Shown here: positions 8,865-16,577 of the stretch, piece by piece
Layout: every line of letters begins with the position of its first letter
Position numbering within the stretch: position 1 is the first letter of the stretch
From: an uncultured Lachnospiraceae bacterium
Lineage (GTDB): Bacteria; Bacillota; Clostridia; Lachnospirales; Lachnospiraceae
NCBI GenBank assembly: GCA_949949005.1
Contig: CATLHM010000021.1
Location: 1-42,358 of the forward strand
Length of the DNA: 42,358 nt
Direction of reading: 5' to 3'
The notes under the pieces: generated by a model
The model's input: only the letters and a program-made list of their open reading frames with translations
Databases searched by the model: none
What the model was told of the DNA's origin: nothing
Program-made: the position numbers and the translations under genes

Positions 8865-11105
8865 ATGCAGTATGTAAGTACAGAGTACAAAGAGGGCATG
8901 AAGCAGGCTGCCCGGAATAAGTCATATATGAGGATCAGCCTGGGCCTGATAAACCAGGCAGCCCAAACGGCGGCAGAGGTGCAGAATGTGGGATATACAT
9001 ATTTTGCCGATCTCATTAAGCCACTGAGCACAGAGGCGGTAAATAAAACCTATGCAACCTATGAGAATGATTTTTCAAAGGTTGATCGCTCCATGTATTT
9101 CCTGCCAAGGAATGGGCCGGGAAAGAGCTTTTATAATGCCGGTATGGTAACAGAGGCATTATGCGGCCAGGGGCAGCAGCCGGTGGTTATCATTCATTTC
9201 AATACACTGGATCCATTGGATATAAAAGGCCTCACCCTGGAATTGGGGGAGGCTTACCCGGTGGAGCTCACGGTGGAAACGGATGAAGGCATTTTTGACT
9301 ATGAGAACGATTCACCCACATTCAAGACAGAGGACACATTCAACAACACCACATTTATGAAAATCTATCCAAGGAAAATGAAAAACGGGATCGGCAGGTT
9401 CCGGATCCTCAATATCGTATTCGGGATCGGAATCACGTTTGACAATGAGAAGATAGTGAGCGCTGAAATGAAGAGCCACATTTCTCCCATATCGGAGAGC
9501 CTGCCAAGCGTTGACTTTAGTGTGACCATAGAAAACATGGATAAATACTATAATGTGGATAATGATGACAGTGCCATCAACTACATGGAAACCGGCCAGG
9601 AAATGGCTGTATATTATGGGTATACCCTGAACAATGGAAGCATTGAGTGGGTAAAGGGAGGCACTCTCTTCATGCAGGAGTGGAGTGCTGATGATAAACT
9701 GGCAAAGTTTGGTGCTGTGGATATTTTTGAGTATATGAATGACGAATATAAAAGGGGAGAGTACCGGCCTGAAGGTATCTCCCTTTTTGATTTGGCGGTG
9801 GATGTGTTTGAGGATGCGGGAGTGCTCCCGGAGGGGTACTGGATCGATCCATACCTGAAAAAGGTTATAGTATACAATCCGCTGCCTATGGTGAAACACA
9901 AGGAATGCCTTCAGCTCATTGCCAATGCCGGGAGAAGCGTGGTAATGCAAAACCGGGATGGAATTATCATGCTGAAATCCTCTTTTGAACCGGAGAAGGA
10001 GGTGGCGGCAAACCAGGTGGCAGAGTACGGCAGTATTGAGTGCCTGCTGAAAGAGCGGCCATATTCTGAATATGCGGCATTTGAGCAGAATTATTCCCAG
10101 GTAGGCAGGCAGCAGTATTTTATGCCCAGGGGGAAGAACTTCATGGAGGTGGGCTATGTAAGCGAATCCATAAGCAATGAGGAGGGATATTTTGAGGAGA
10201 ACCCGGTGATCACCCTCACCATGGAAAGCGCCTATACCTTTTACAACTTAACTCTTCTTTTCGGCAGCATTCAGCCGGTGGAATTTACGATCACCACATT
10301 CAACGATGGGAAGCGCCTGAAGCGGTTCAAAAGCAAGAGTATCACGGAAAAAACCATAGTTTACTATGATTTTATAGACACCGACAAAATAGAAATTGAA
10401 TTTACCAGGGCAAAGCCGCACAACCGGATCCACCTGAAGCAGATTCTTTTTGGAAGTCAGACGGATTATAGGCTCACCTATGACGATCTAACGGCCACAC
10501 CCAACGGCACCAAACTGGAAAAGGTGAAGGAGCTGAGGGTGATCCGGACAATCTACACAAGAGGCACAGAGCTGAAGGATCTCACAACGGAAGAAACCAT
10601 ATTGGCAGCAGGAGAAGTGAGGGAATTTGAAATAAATTTCGGTAATGCGGTGCATAACCTCTCAGCGGTGTGCATGATAAATGAGGCTCTTCAGGATTTT
10701 GGGGCCGTGGTGGTGGAAAGTAGCTCTTACTGGTGCAAAGTCAGGATCACAAAGCCCCCGGCCAAGGATACCAAGACGGTGATCACGGTGCGGGGATATG
10801 AGTACAACATCACCACTTCTCAGGAAACCACAAAGCTGAATAACAGCGGCAGCATTCAAACCTGGAATAATCCGCTCATAAGCTCAGCAGAGGACGCTAA
10901 GAACTTGGTGGAATGGGTGGGGGCCTACTACAAGGGCGGCAATCAGTATGAATTGAAGTACCGGGGAGATCCGATCCTGGATACCAATGATCTTGCATAC
11001 CTAGAAAGCCGGTATGTAGAGAATTTAATGATAAGGCTTGAAGATGTAGGCCTGAACTATTCCGGGGCCCTGAGCGGCACACTGGTGGCAAGGAGGCATG
11101 TGTGA
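8865..11105 (+). CDS. Large phage tail-tip/baseplate protein with internal duplication
   Basis: A 746-residue protein, starting 10 bases after the previous stop at an ATG that follows GGTGATGCAGT. It belongs by position to the tail-tip group that carries the host-contact apparatus. Two beta-rich modules resemble each other: about residues 62-150 (YENDFSKVDRSMYFLPR) and 401-480 (FEQNYSQVGRQQYFMPR), each followed by an 'xxVxFTITT'-like strand pattern. Between them lies a region like baseplate hub proteins (SVDFSVTIENMDKYYNVD). No peptidase or lysin motif is seen. The exact role is not determined. Confidence 0.75.
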   Translation: MQYVSTEYKEGMKQAARNKSYMRISLGLINQAAQTAAEVQNVGYTYFADLIKPLSTEAVNKTYATYENDFSKVDRSMYFLPRNGPGKSFYNAGMVTEALCGQGQQPVVIIHFNTLDPLDIKGLTLELGEAYPVELTVETDEGIFDYENDSPTFKTEDTFNNTTFMKIYPRKMKNGIGRFRILNIVFGIGITFDNEKIVSAEMKSHISPISESLPSVDFSVTIENMDKYYNVDNDDSAINYMETGQEMAVYYGYTLNNGSIEWVKGGTLFMQEWSADDKLAKFGAVDIFEYMNDEYKRGEYRPEGISLFDLAVDVFEDAGVLPEGYWIDPYLKKVIVYNPLPMVKHKECLQLIANAGRSVVMQNRDGIIMLKSSFEPEKEVAANQVAEYGSIECLLKERPYSEYAAFEQNYSQVGRQQYFMPRGKNFMEVGYVSESISNEEGYFEENPVITLTMESAYTFYNLTLLFGSIQPVEFTITTFNDGKRLKRFKSKSITEKTIVYYDFIDTDKIEIEFTRAKPHNRIHLKQILFGSQTDYRLTYDDLTATPNGTKLEKVKELRVIRTIYTRGTELKDLTTEETILAAGEVREFEINFGNAVHNLSAVCMINEALQDFGAVVVESSSYWCKVRITKPPAKDTKTVITVRGYEYNITTSQETTKLNNSGSIQTWNNPLISSAEDAKNLVEWVGAYYKGGNQYELKYRGDPILDTNDLAYLESRYVENLMIRLEDVGLNYSGALSGTLVARRHV

Positions 11106-11868
11106 AATGGAATGGATAACACCAAAAACAGACTGGATGGCCCGGCAGGATGAAGCCGGGAACTATGCCGGGGATTATTTCAACACCGTGGACTTTAACC
11201 GGATCAAGAATAATATTGAATTTTTGGGGGCCGTGGCCCGTAAGTTTTGGCCGGTATTTGTGAGGGCAATGCCGGATCGGAAATATGAGGAATACCCTTT
11301 TGCTGATGAAATAAACACTCTTTCAGATAATTTGGAGGCGATCAATGCCTTTGTAAATTGCGAGATAGGCCAAAAAACGGTATATGAGGAGAATGGTGCA
11401 TTTATTGGCTATGACGATCTAAACCGGTTAGAATCGGCCTGCCTGAAGCTGTATGAGGTTATGTGGAACCTCTACACACGGCCAGTAAAGCTCCCTTTTC
11501 GTTTGGGGGCTTTTTATTATCCCTTAAAGAATCCAAGGATACCACGGCCAAAAGAGCCGGAGCGGCTCAGGCTCCCCTTTGGATTGGGTACAAGGTTGGG
11601 CGGGGCATATTATCCATTCAAAGCCCCTTCAGCATATGAAGAGCCTCAGGTGGTAACAGAATTGAGAAGGCTTCCCTTCAGGTTGGGCGATCAGTATTTC
11701 CCGCTGAAGGATCCGGAGATACCACGGGAGGAAGAAAAAGAAATCAGAGAGAGGAGGTTGCCTTTAATTGCGGGCCGTGAATATTTCCCGTTTGGGAATC
11801 CACGGGAGCCGAAAAGAAAAAGAACGCTGCCCAGGAGATTGGGCGGCAATCATTTATTTAACGAATAG
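11098..11868 (+). CDS. Phage tail-associated protein with Leu-Pro-Phe-Arg-Leu-Gly repeats
   Basis: Up to 256 residues. The start may be ATG 11098 (overlapping the previous stop) or ATG 11107, which has GGAGG at a better distance. The N-terminal half (WITPKTDWMARQD, then DFNRIKNNIEFLGAVAR) is a helical module found in clostridial phages near tail fibre genes. The C-terminal half holds five imperfect repeats starting near residues 131, 158, 191, 220 and 243, built on LPFRLGxxYYPLKNPxIPR. It directly precedes the DGR target gene, so it may link the target protein to the tail tip. That link is inference. Confidence 0.7.
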   Translation: MCEMEWITPKTDWMARQDEAGNYAGDYFNTVDFNRIKNNIEFLGAVARKFWPVFVRAMPDRKYEEYPFADEINTLSDNLEAINAFVNCEIGQKTVYEENGAFIGYDDLNRLESACLKLYEVMWNLYTRPVKLPFRLGAFYYPLKNPRIPRPKEPERLRLPFGLGTRLGGAYYPFKAPSAYEEPQVVTELRRLPFRLGDQYFPLKDPEIPREEEKEIRERRLPLIAGREYFPFGNPREPKRKRTLPRRLGGNHLFNE

Positions 11869-11877
11869 GAGGGCATT

Positions 11878-12837
11878 ATGTCAGTATTAAAAACAGATTA
11901 TGTGGATGACGTGATCAACAAAGAGCTTGCAGCAGATCGCAAGTTTGGCGAGGTGCAGAATGAGGATGGCACCAAGAGCTATAATGACGTAACACCGTAC
12001 ACCCAGGAAGGGGATGAATACGGTGCAGAGCAGATCAATTTTGAGAATAAGCATACCAATTATGCCATAGAGGCAGCAGATCGCACTTACGAGGGCCGGG
12101 ATCTCACAGTGGAATTTGCTGAGGAGATTGCCGGATTTTCTGATCCGTGGCGGTGGATTAAAACCAGGCTTGCAGCCCATAACATTGATGGCCTGCATGT
12201 AGAGGACTATATACCCATTTACATGGGGAATTATCTGATCAAAATGCAGATTGCCGGTATAAATACCTATACACGATGCTGCGATCAGGAGGTAGGGTGG
12301 CATATTGATTGGATCTCAAAAGATTGTTACCCGGATACGGTGCAATGGTTCACTTCAAACGATAACAACGGAACCTCAGCGGATCCTTATCCCTATAACA
12401 AGTCAACCGTGAAGAGCTTCCTGGCCGGATTAGAGGCAAAGCTCCCGGCAGAGGTGCGGGCGGTTATCAGCTCCAAGCGGTTCCTTTTAGAGCAGAGATA
12501 TTCTGCATCCGGAAAGCTGAATGATTCAACCTCATGGGGGTGGCAGGATTTAGGGAAACTGTGGATCCCGTGTGAATATGAAGTGTTTGGCTCACTGATT
12601 TGGGCAACAAAGCCATGGGGAGAAGGCCAGGCGGTGCAGTATCCGATTTTTGCGAACAGTTGGAAGAATCGGATCAAGGGGGCCGGTGACGGAGGAAGCC
12701 GGGCCACCTGGTGGCTGCTGTCTGTGTGTGCGGGCAATTCTGCCAATGCCTGCTATGTCAGCTACAATGGCCTTGCCGACGGCAACAGCTGCTCCAACGC
12801 TCGTCGGGTGCCCGTCTGCTTCCGAATCACGGAATAA
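11878..12837 (+). CDS. DGR target: variable tail protein with C-terminal lectin-like fold
   Basis: A 319-residue protein with an AGGAGGGC binding site. The C-terminal 120 residues have the pattern of DGR variable proteins with a C-type-lectin-like fold: WGWQDLGKLWIPCEYEVFG, then WGEGQAVQYPIFANS, then the variable repeat opening RATWWLLSVCAGNS and ending RRVPVCFRITE. Residues altered relative to the template are Thr, Ala, Tyr, Ser, Tyr, Leu, Asp, Gly and Arg where TR encodes mostly Asn. By analogy with other phage DGRs this protein should display a diversified ligand-binding surface on the tail tip. The gene is followed by a GC hairpin and avd. Confidence 0.92.
   Translation: MSVLKTDYVDDVINKELAADRKFGEVQNEDGTKSYNDVTPYTQEGDEYGAEQINFENKHTNYAIEAADRTYEGRDLTVEFAEEIAGFSDPWRWIKTRLAAHNIDGLHVEDYIPIYMGNYLIKMQIAGINTYTRCCDQEVGWHIDWISKDCYPDTVQWFTSNDNNGTSADPYPYNKSTVKSFLAGLEAKLPAEVRAVISSKRFLLEQRYSASGKLNDSTSWGWQDLGKLWIPCEYEVFGSLIWATKPWGEGQAVQYPIFANSWKNRIKGAGDGGSRATWWLLSVCAGNSANACYVSYNGLADGNSCSNARRVPVCFRITE
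12699..12822 (+). repeat. DGR variable repeat (VR)
   Basis: This stretch at the 3' end of the target gene aligns without gaps to 13341-13464 (constant offset 642). There are 13 substitutions, at VR positions 12707, 12742, 12754, 12761, 12763, 12772, 12773, 12778, 12781, 12782, 12802, 12803 and 12819; the matching template base is A in every case. The invariant last part (12804-12818) is the likely initiation-of-mutagenic-homing region. Confidence 0.97.
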
Positions 12838-12849
12838 TCATGGATCAAT

Positions 12850-12872
12850 CCCGCCCCCTTCCCAGGGGCGGG
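12850..12872 (+). other. GC hairpin just downstream of VR (probable DGR homing hairpin)
   Basis: An 8-bp all-GC stem (CCCGCCCC at 12850-12857, GGGGCGGG at 12865-12872) with a 7-base loop, 27 bases after the VR end and 12 after the stop codon. No T-run follows, so a terminator is unlikely. In the Bordetella phage DGR a hairpin/cruciform just after the VR strongly stimulates retrohoming; this one has the right kind of place and shape. Confidence 0.7.
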
Positions 12873-12900
12873 GTATAATTTGCGAAAGTGAGGAAAGAGC

Positions 12901-13308
12901 ATGAGTGTATTGGCAAGGCTCAGGAGCGCCTCAAAATTGGATGTGTTGGATCTTGCGGAGGAAATAAGAGCAGAGGCCACAAGGTTGGTATGGAATACCA
13001 ATATAGTGCCTAAAGGGTGGCGGGATATATTTGCAAAGCCAATGTGTGTGCTGTGCCACAAGCTCTATACTCAGATCCGGGCAGCTAACAGAATATGGAG
13101 CACCACGGAGGAATTAGTGGAGAAGAGGAAGGCAAAGGCCCAGGAAGCTATTGACACCTTGCGGGATATTTATGATCTCATAAATTACCTGGCCACTACT
13201 TTGCCGGTGGATTGGAACCGATTTGATCCGCTCCTGAATTTAATGCTGAAGGAAGAGGGAAAGCTGAAGAATTGGAAGGACAACACGAAAATAGTTAAAA
13301 GAAAATAA
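12901..13308 (+). CDS. avd: DGR accessory variability determinant (Avd-like)
   Basis: A 135-residue, basic, mostly helical protein (LRSASKLDVLDLAEEIRAEA, KRKAKAQEAIDTLRDIYDLI, C-terminal LKNWKDNTKIVKRK). Size, charge and its place between the variable gene and the TR/RT match Avd, the pentameric four-helix-bundle protein that binds the reverse transcriptase and template RNA and is needed for cDNA synthesis. The ATG has GAGGAAAGAG upstream. Avd sequences are divergent, so the call rests partly on context. Confidence 0.85.
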   Translation: MSVLARLRSASKLDVLDLAEEIRAEATRLVWNTNIVPKGWRDIFAKPMCVLCHKLYTQIRAANRIWSTTEELVEKRKAKAQEAIDTLRDIYDLINYLATTLPVDWNRFDPLLNLMLKEEGKLKNWKDNTKIVKRK

Positions 13309-13340
13309 TAAAATATCGGTTATCCGCTGTATTTTTCGCA

Positions 13341-13464
13341 CCGGGCCAACTGGTGGCTGCTGTCTGTGTGTGCGGGCAATTCTACCAATGCCTGCAATGT
13401 CAACAACAATGGCAATGCCAACAACAACAGCTGCTCCAACGCTAATCGGGTGCCCGTCTGATTC
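13341..13464 (+). ncRNA. DGR template repeat (TR) within the template RNA
   Basis: A non-coding copy of the VR in the 441-base gap between avd and the reverse transcriptase gene. It is rich in AAC and AAT codons in the VR reading frame; adenine-directed change at such codons can yield many amino acids without making stops. Read in the VR frame it ends with TGA at 13459-13461, where VR has TGC. The transcript is expected to reach well past the TR, since DGR template RNAs include downstream structured sequence needed for priming; the exact ends cannot be read from sequence. Confidence 0.95.
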
Positions 13465-13542
13465 ACTACCACAAACGATCCGACAAAGTACGCTGTAAAA
13501 GGCAGAAATCTGTATCAGGTAGAGGAAGGAGTGGATGACCGT

Positions 13543-13597
13543 CACTTTGAAAAAAGTGTAAATGACCTTGCCGCCTCTCATGTGCTCAGAGAGGTGG
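13543..13597 (+). other. Two hairpins 3' of the TR (template RNA structure or terminator)
   Basis: Hairpin 1 pairs CACTTT (13543-13548) with AAAGTG (13553-13558). Hairpin 2 pairs CCGCCTCTC (13571-13579) with GAGAGGTGG (13589-13597), nine pairs with one G-T, followed by TTTTTGCTTGTTTT. The second could end the template RNA or be part of its folded core. The region between TR and RT otherwise shows no gene. Confidence 0.5.
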
Positions 13598-13749
13598 TTT
13601 TTGCTTGTTTTGGGTGGGTGTACGCTGCTTGCATGGTGCAGAAATCGGAAGGGAGCTGAAAAGAAGGTGCAGAGGTGCATTTCATACCCATACCATTATG
13701 CGGTTAGGGGCACAAATACCGTACAAGGAGGAGATGGGCACAATTTTAT

Positions 13750-14964
13750 ATGACAAGTGAAGAAAGAAGAGCGGGCAGAGCTCAGCGAAGGAGAGAGGCC
13801 AGGGAGGCACACCGGAGGGAGAGGCTATCCGAATATGATAATTTTGAACGGGTGGCAGATTATAACTCACTTTACCAGGCATACAAGGATGCCAGGAAGG
13901 GAGTGGGGTGGAAAGCCAGTGTGCAGCGGTACAGAGCCGAGCTGAGCAAAAACCTTTGTAAAACTCATAATGCACTGATCAATGGCGAGGATGTACGAAA
14001 GGGCTTCATTGCTTTTGATTTGGTGGAGAGGGGAAAGCTGAGGCATATTCAGAGCGTGCATTTCTCTGAGCGTGTGCCTCAGAAGAGCCTCTCACAAAAT
14101 GCGCTCATGCCGGTACTCTCCAATAGTCTGATATATGATAACGGAGCATCCAGGAAGGGTATGGGAATCAGCCATGCCATTGACCGGATCACGCTTCATT
14201 TGCAGGAGCATTATGCAAAATATGGAAATGAGGGCTATATCCTGCAAATAGATCTGAAAGATTATTTTGCAAGTATCCCACATGACAAAATGAAGGAGCA
14301 GATCCGGAGCAAATTCACAGATCAGAGGATCATTCACCTTGCAGAGCAATTTATTGATGCCTTTGCTGAGGAGAAAATGAAGGAAATGGCACAATTTAAA
14401 GAGGCGGCCATGGAGTACGGTGAAGAGTATGCCAGGGGCCTGGGATTGGGAAGTGAAGTCTGCCAAATATGTGCCGTTTCTTATCCTGATAAAGTGGATC
14501 ATTATGTGAAGGACGAAAAAGGGATCCGGCCATATGCCAGGTATATGGATGATTCATATATCATTCACATTGATAAGGAATACCTGAAGGAGATACTGGA
14601 AGAGGTGCGAAAAATATATGAATCATTGGGAATACGGCTCAATGATAAGAAAACCAAAATTGTGAAGCTCAGCAGGGGCTTCACATTCTTAAAAACACAT
14701 TTCCTGCTCACGGATACCGGGAAGGTAGTGAAAAGAATATGCCGGGATTCTGTGACAAGGGAAAGAAGGAAGCTGAAGAAATTTGCCAAGCTGAATGCTG
14801 AGGGCCACATGAGCTATGAGCAGATCAGGGCGGCATATCAATCATGGCGGGGATTTGCCGGGAAAAAGGATACATACCACACTATCAGGAGAATGGATGC
14901 CCTTTTCAACCGGCTATTTATAGAAAATTGGGAGTACATCCCATATATCCCTAAAACAGTATAA
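13750..14964 (+). CDS. DGR reverse transcriptase
   Basis: A 404-residue reverse transcriptase with the palm motifs visible: motif 2 region RKGMGISHAIDRI (about 135-147), motif A QIDLKDYFASIP with Asp168, motif 4 region GLGLGSEVCQICA (230-242), and the catalytic YMDD box (265-268) in ARYMDDSYIIH, then LNDKKTKIVKLSRGFTFLKT. Position next to TR, avd and VR shows it to be the DGR enzyme that makes adenine-mutagenised cDNA. Where most DGR enzymes have Ser-Gln in motif 4 this one has Cys-Gln. The N-terminal 30 residues are very basic. ATG 13750 follows GGAGGAGATGG. Confidence 0.95.
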   Translation: MTSEERRAGRAQRRREAREAHRRERLSEYDNFERVADYNSLYQAYKDARKGVGWKASVQRYRAELSKNLCKTHNALINGEDVRKGFIAFDLVERGKLRHIQSVHFSERVPQKSLSQNALMPVLSNSLIYDNGASRKGMGISHAIDRITLHLQEHYAKYGNEGYILQIDLKDYFASIPHDKMKEQIRSKFTDQRIIHLAEQFIDAFAEEKMKEMAQFKEAAMEYGEEYARGLGLGSEVCQICAVSYPDKVDHYVKDEKGIRPYARYMDDSYIIHIDKEYLKEILEEVRKIYESLGIRLNDKKTKIVKLSRGFTFLKTHFLLTDTGKVVKRICRDSVTRERRKLKKFAKLNAEGHMSYEQIRAAYQSWRGFAGKKDTYHTIRRMDALFNRLFIENWEYIPYIPKTV

Positions 14965-14979
14965 GGAAGGAGAAAAAAC

Positions 14980-15192
14980 ATGGAAGCAATGACAAGAGAA
15001 CAGATTGAGGCAGAGATCAGAGGATTGGATCAGCTTATGAGGGCCAAGGACTACATAGGCACCAAGATCGCAATGGGGCGGGCCACGGTGGAGGAATATG
15101 CTGAGGAGATCGCTGAATCTGACAGAATGGCCGCCAGGAAAAATGAGCTCAATGCCATGCTGAAGGAAATGGATGAAGCTGAAGCGGAATAA
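14980..15192 (+). CDS. Small phage protein of unknown function
   Basis: A 70-residue acidic, helical protein (MTREQIEAEIRGLDQLMRAK at the N-terminus) with an AAGGAAGGAG binding site. It follows the reverse transcriptase by 15 bases. I do not recognise a family. Its heptad-like pattern suggests a coiled coil. It begins the run of small genes that leads to the lysis module. Confidence 0.6.
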   Translation: MEAMTREQIEAEIRGLDQLMRAKDYIGTKIAMGRATVEEYAEEIAESDRMAARKNELNAMLKEMDEAEAE

Positions 15193-15388
15193 TTTCAGGT
15201 GCTCTCATAGGGCCCTGGGATATTGCAGGAGGACACTGGAAGAGTGCAGCCGGGAGTGCAAAGAATATGGAAATTGTGGGGAATGTAAAAGTTATTACAT
15301 GCCATACAGCCAAGAGCCATGCTCCCGATGCGTTTTCTGCAAAGTGCAGGGGCCGGAAAATGAAGAGGAAGGAGAGGAGCAGGAGTGA
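15173..15388 (+). CDS. Small Cys-rich phage protein, probable zinc ribbon
   Basis: A 71-residue protein overlapping the previous gene by 20 bases. It has nine Cys, including the pairs CRRTLEECSRECKEYGNCGEC and CSRCVFC, arranged as in small zinc-binding proteins; the C-terminus is poly-acidic (EEEGEEQE). The start ATG 15173 follows GGAAATGG. Function unknown; metal binding is inferred from the Cys spacing. Confidence 0.55.
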   Translation: MKLKRNNFRCSHRALGYCRRTLEECSRECKEYGNCGECKSYYMPYSQEPCSRCVFCKVQGPENEEEGEEQE

Positions 15389-15873
15389 GCATAGGAGAAA
15401 TAGTGGCGGCTATTTCAGGCGGGGCTCTCTTCCTGGGCACCTTCATAGAGGTATCCAAGATCAAGATCAATCCATGGAGCAGCCTTTTTGGGTGGATCGG
15501 CAACAAAATGATGGCCAGTGTGAAGGAAGAAATGAAGGAACTGAGGAAGGAGCAGGAGGAAATTGCCAAAAGGCAGGAAGAGCTTGCAATACAAAGGGCG
15601 ATAGATGCCGCCGACAATATCAAAGCAGAGATTTTCAATTTTTACAACGAATGCCAAAGAGGGCAGAGGCACTCTGAGGGTGAATTTAATTATATCATAC
15701 AGCAGAATGAGAAATATGAGGAGCTGCTGAAGGTGACGAATGATCCCAACGGTGTATATGAAGCAGAATATGAGTATATTCTGAAGATTTACCATAAGTG
15801 CCAGGAAGAAAAGGATTTTTATGTGGGAGGTGAGCCGGGTGAGGCTAAGCAGGGAAGAACTCAGGGAGCATGA
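15385..15873 (+). CDS. Phage membrane/coiled-coil protein of unknown function
   Basis: A 162-residue protein starting with GTG inside the previous stop (GTGA overlap), with AGGAGCAGGA upstream. Residues about 4-22 form a weak hydrophobic segment (IGEIVAAISGGALFLGTFIE); residues about 45-75 form a charged coiled coil (EEMKELRKEQEEIAKRQEEL). The rest is helical and Tyr/Glu-rich. It lies upstream of the holin, so a link to the envelope is possible, but no family is recognised. Confidence 0.6.
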   Translation: MSIGEIVAAISGGALFLGTFIEVSKIKINPWSSLFGWIGNKMMASVKEEMKELRKEQEEIAKRQEELAIQRAIDAADNIKAEIFNFYNECQRGQRHSEGEFNYIIQQNEKYEELLKVTNDPNGVYEAEYEYILKIYHKCQEEKDFYVGGEPGEAKQGRTQGA

Positions 15874-16243
15874 GCGGAAGCTGAGGAGGATTGAGATCCA
15901 GGGAGAGCGGAAGCTATTGGAGGAAGAGCTGAAACAGAAGCGGGAGGAATACTGGCCGAAAAAGAAGCCGCCAAACGCTTCCAAGGTGGCCCTGGCTTAT
16001 ATCTTCCTATCATGTACGGCGGTACAGCTTTACTCTATGGCCGCAATGTGGCACTTTGCGGATCTCTCAGCGCTGTACAGCCTGATCGGGGCCACGGTAG
16101 GAGAAGCGATCTCATACTGTGCCTATGCGGCAAAAGCAACCAAAGAAAACACGGAGGGCGGCATTGTGCATGATATGGCAATGAGAGGCCCTGAAACATG
16201 CTCAGAGAGCCAGGAAGGGCCCTCTGAGGCGGCAAAAGGATAA
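15821..16243 (+). CDS. Phage two-helix membrane protein of unknown function
   Basis: A 140-residue protein with a very basic coiled-coil N-terminus (REHERKLRRIEIQGERKL) and two hydrophobic segments, ASKVALAYIFLSCTAVQLYS (about 53-72) and ALYSLIGATVGEAISYCAYA (about 84-103). It overlaps the previous gene by 53 bases; starts at ATG 15821 or GTG 15839 are both possible. The place just before the holin suggests a role in lysis or membrane attachment, but this is only inference. Confidence 0.55.
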   Translation: MWEVSRVRLSREELREHERKLRRIEIQGERKLLEEELKQKREEYWPKKKPPNASKVALAYIFLSCTAVQLYSMAAMWHFADLSALYSLIGATVGEAISYCAYAAKATKENTEGGIVHDMAMRGPETCSESQEGPSEAAKG

Positions 16244-16257
16244 GGAGGCATATTTCT

Positions 16258-16575
16258 ATGGATAATATTTTATTAAAGGTTATTGAGCTTGTGGTGATTA
16301 TTGCAGTAACACTCATTATGAGGTACGGGATCCCGCTGCTCAAAACGTGGGCAGAGGAAATGAAGCTCACCGGAGTTATGAAGTGGGTGGCCAAGGCCGT
16401 GGAGGCGGCAGAGCAGATGAATAAGGAGGCAGGATCCGGCGCCGAGAAAAAGGCCATTGTTACGGAGTTTTTGAAAGAGATTCTCACGGCCAAAAATATT
16501 TCTATTTCGGATGCTCAGCTTGAAACCCTGATAGAGGCGGCTGTGTTTGCTATGAATAACAGTAAGGGGGCATAA
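16258..16575 (+). CDS. Phage holin, LLH family
   Basis: A 105-residue protein with one strong N-terminal membrane helix (KVIELVVIIAVTLIMRYGIP) followed by an amphipathic cytoplasmic domain (GVMKWVAKAVEAAEQMNKEA and SDAQLETLIEAAVFAMN). This is the shape of the LLH holin family. Holins form the membrane lesion that releases or triggers the lysin. An AAGGAGGC site precedes the ATG, and the endolysin lies about 300 bases downstream. Confidence 0.85.
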   Translation: MDNILLKVIELVVIIAVTLIMRYGIPLLKTWAEEMKLTGVMKWVAKAVEAAEQMNKEAGSGAEKKAIVTEFLKEILTAKNISISDAQLETLIEAAVFAMNNSKGA

Positions 16576-16577
16576 AA

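Noticed and set aside
12850..12880. GC hairpin after VR as a plain terminator
   Set aside because: No T-run follows, and avd downstream must be transcribed with the target gene.
13562..13753. A 63-codon frame in the TR-RT spacer
   Set aside because: It overlaps the hairpins of the template RNA, lacks a binding site and has no family-like sequence; probably non-coding.
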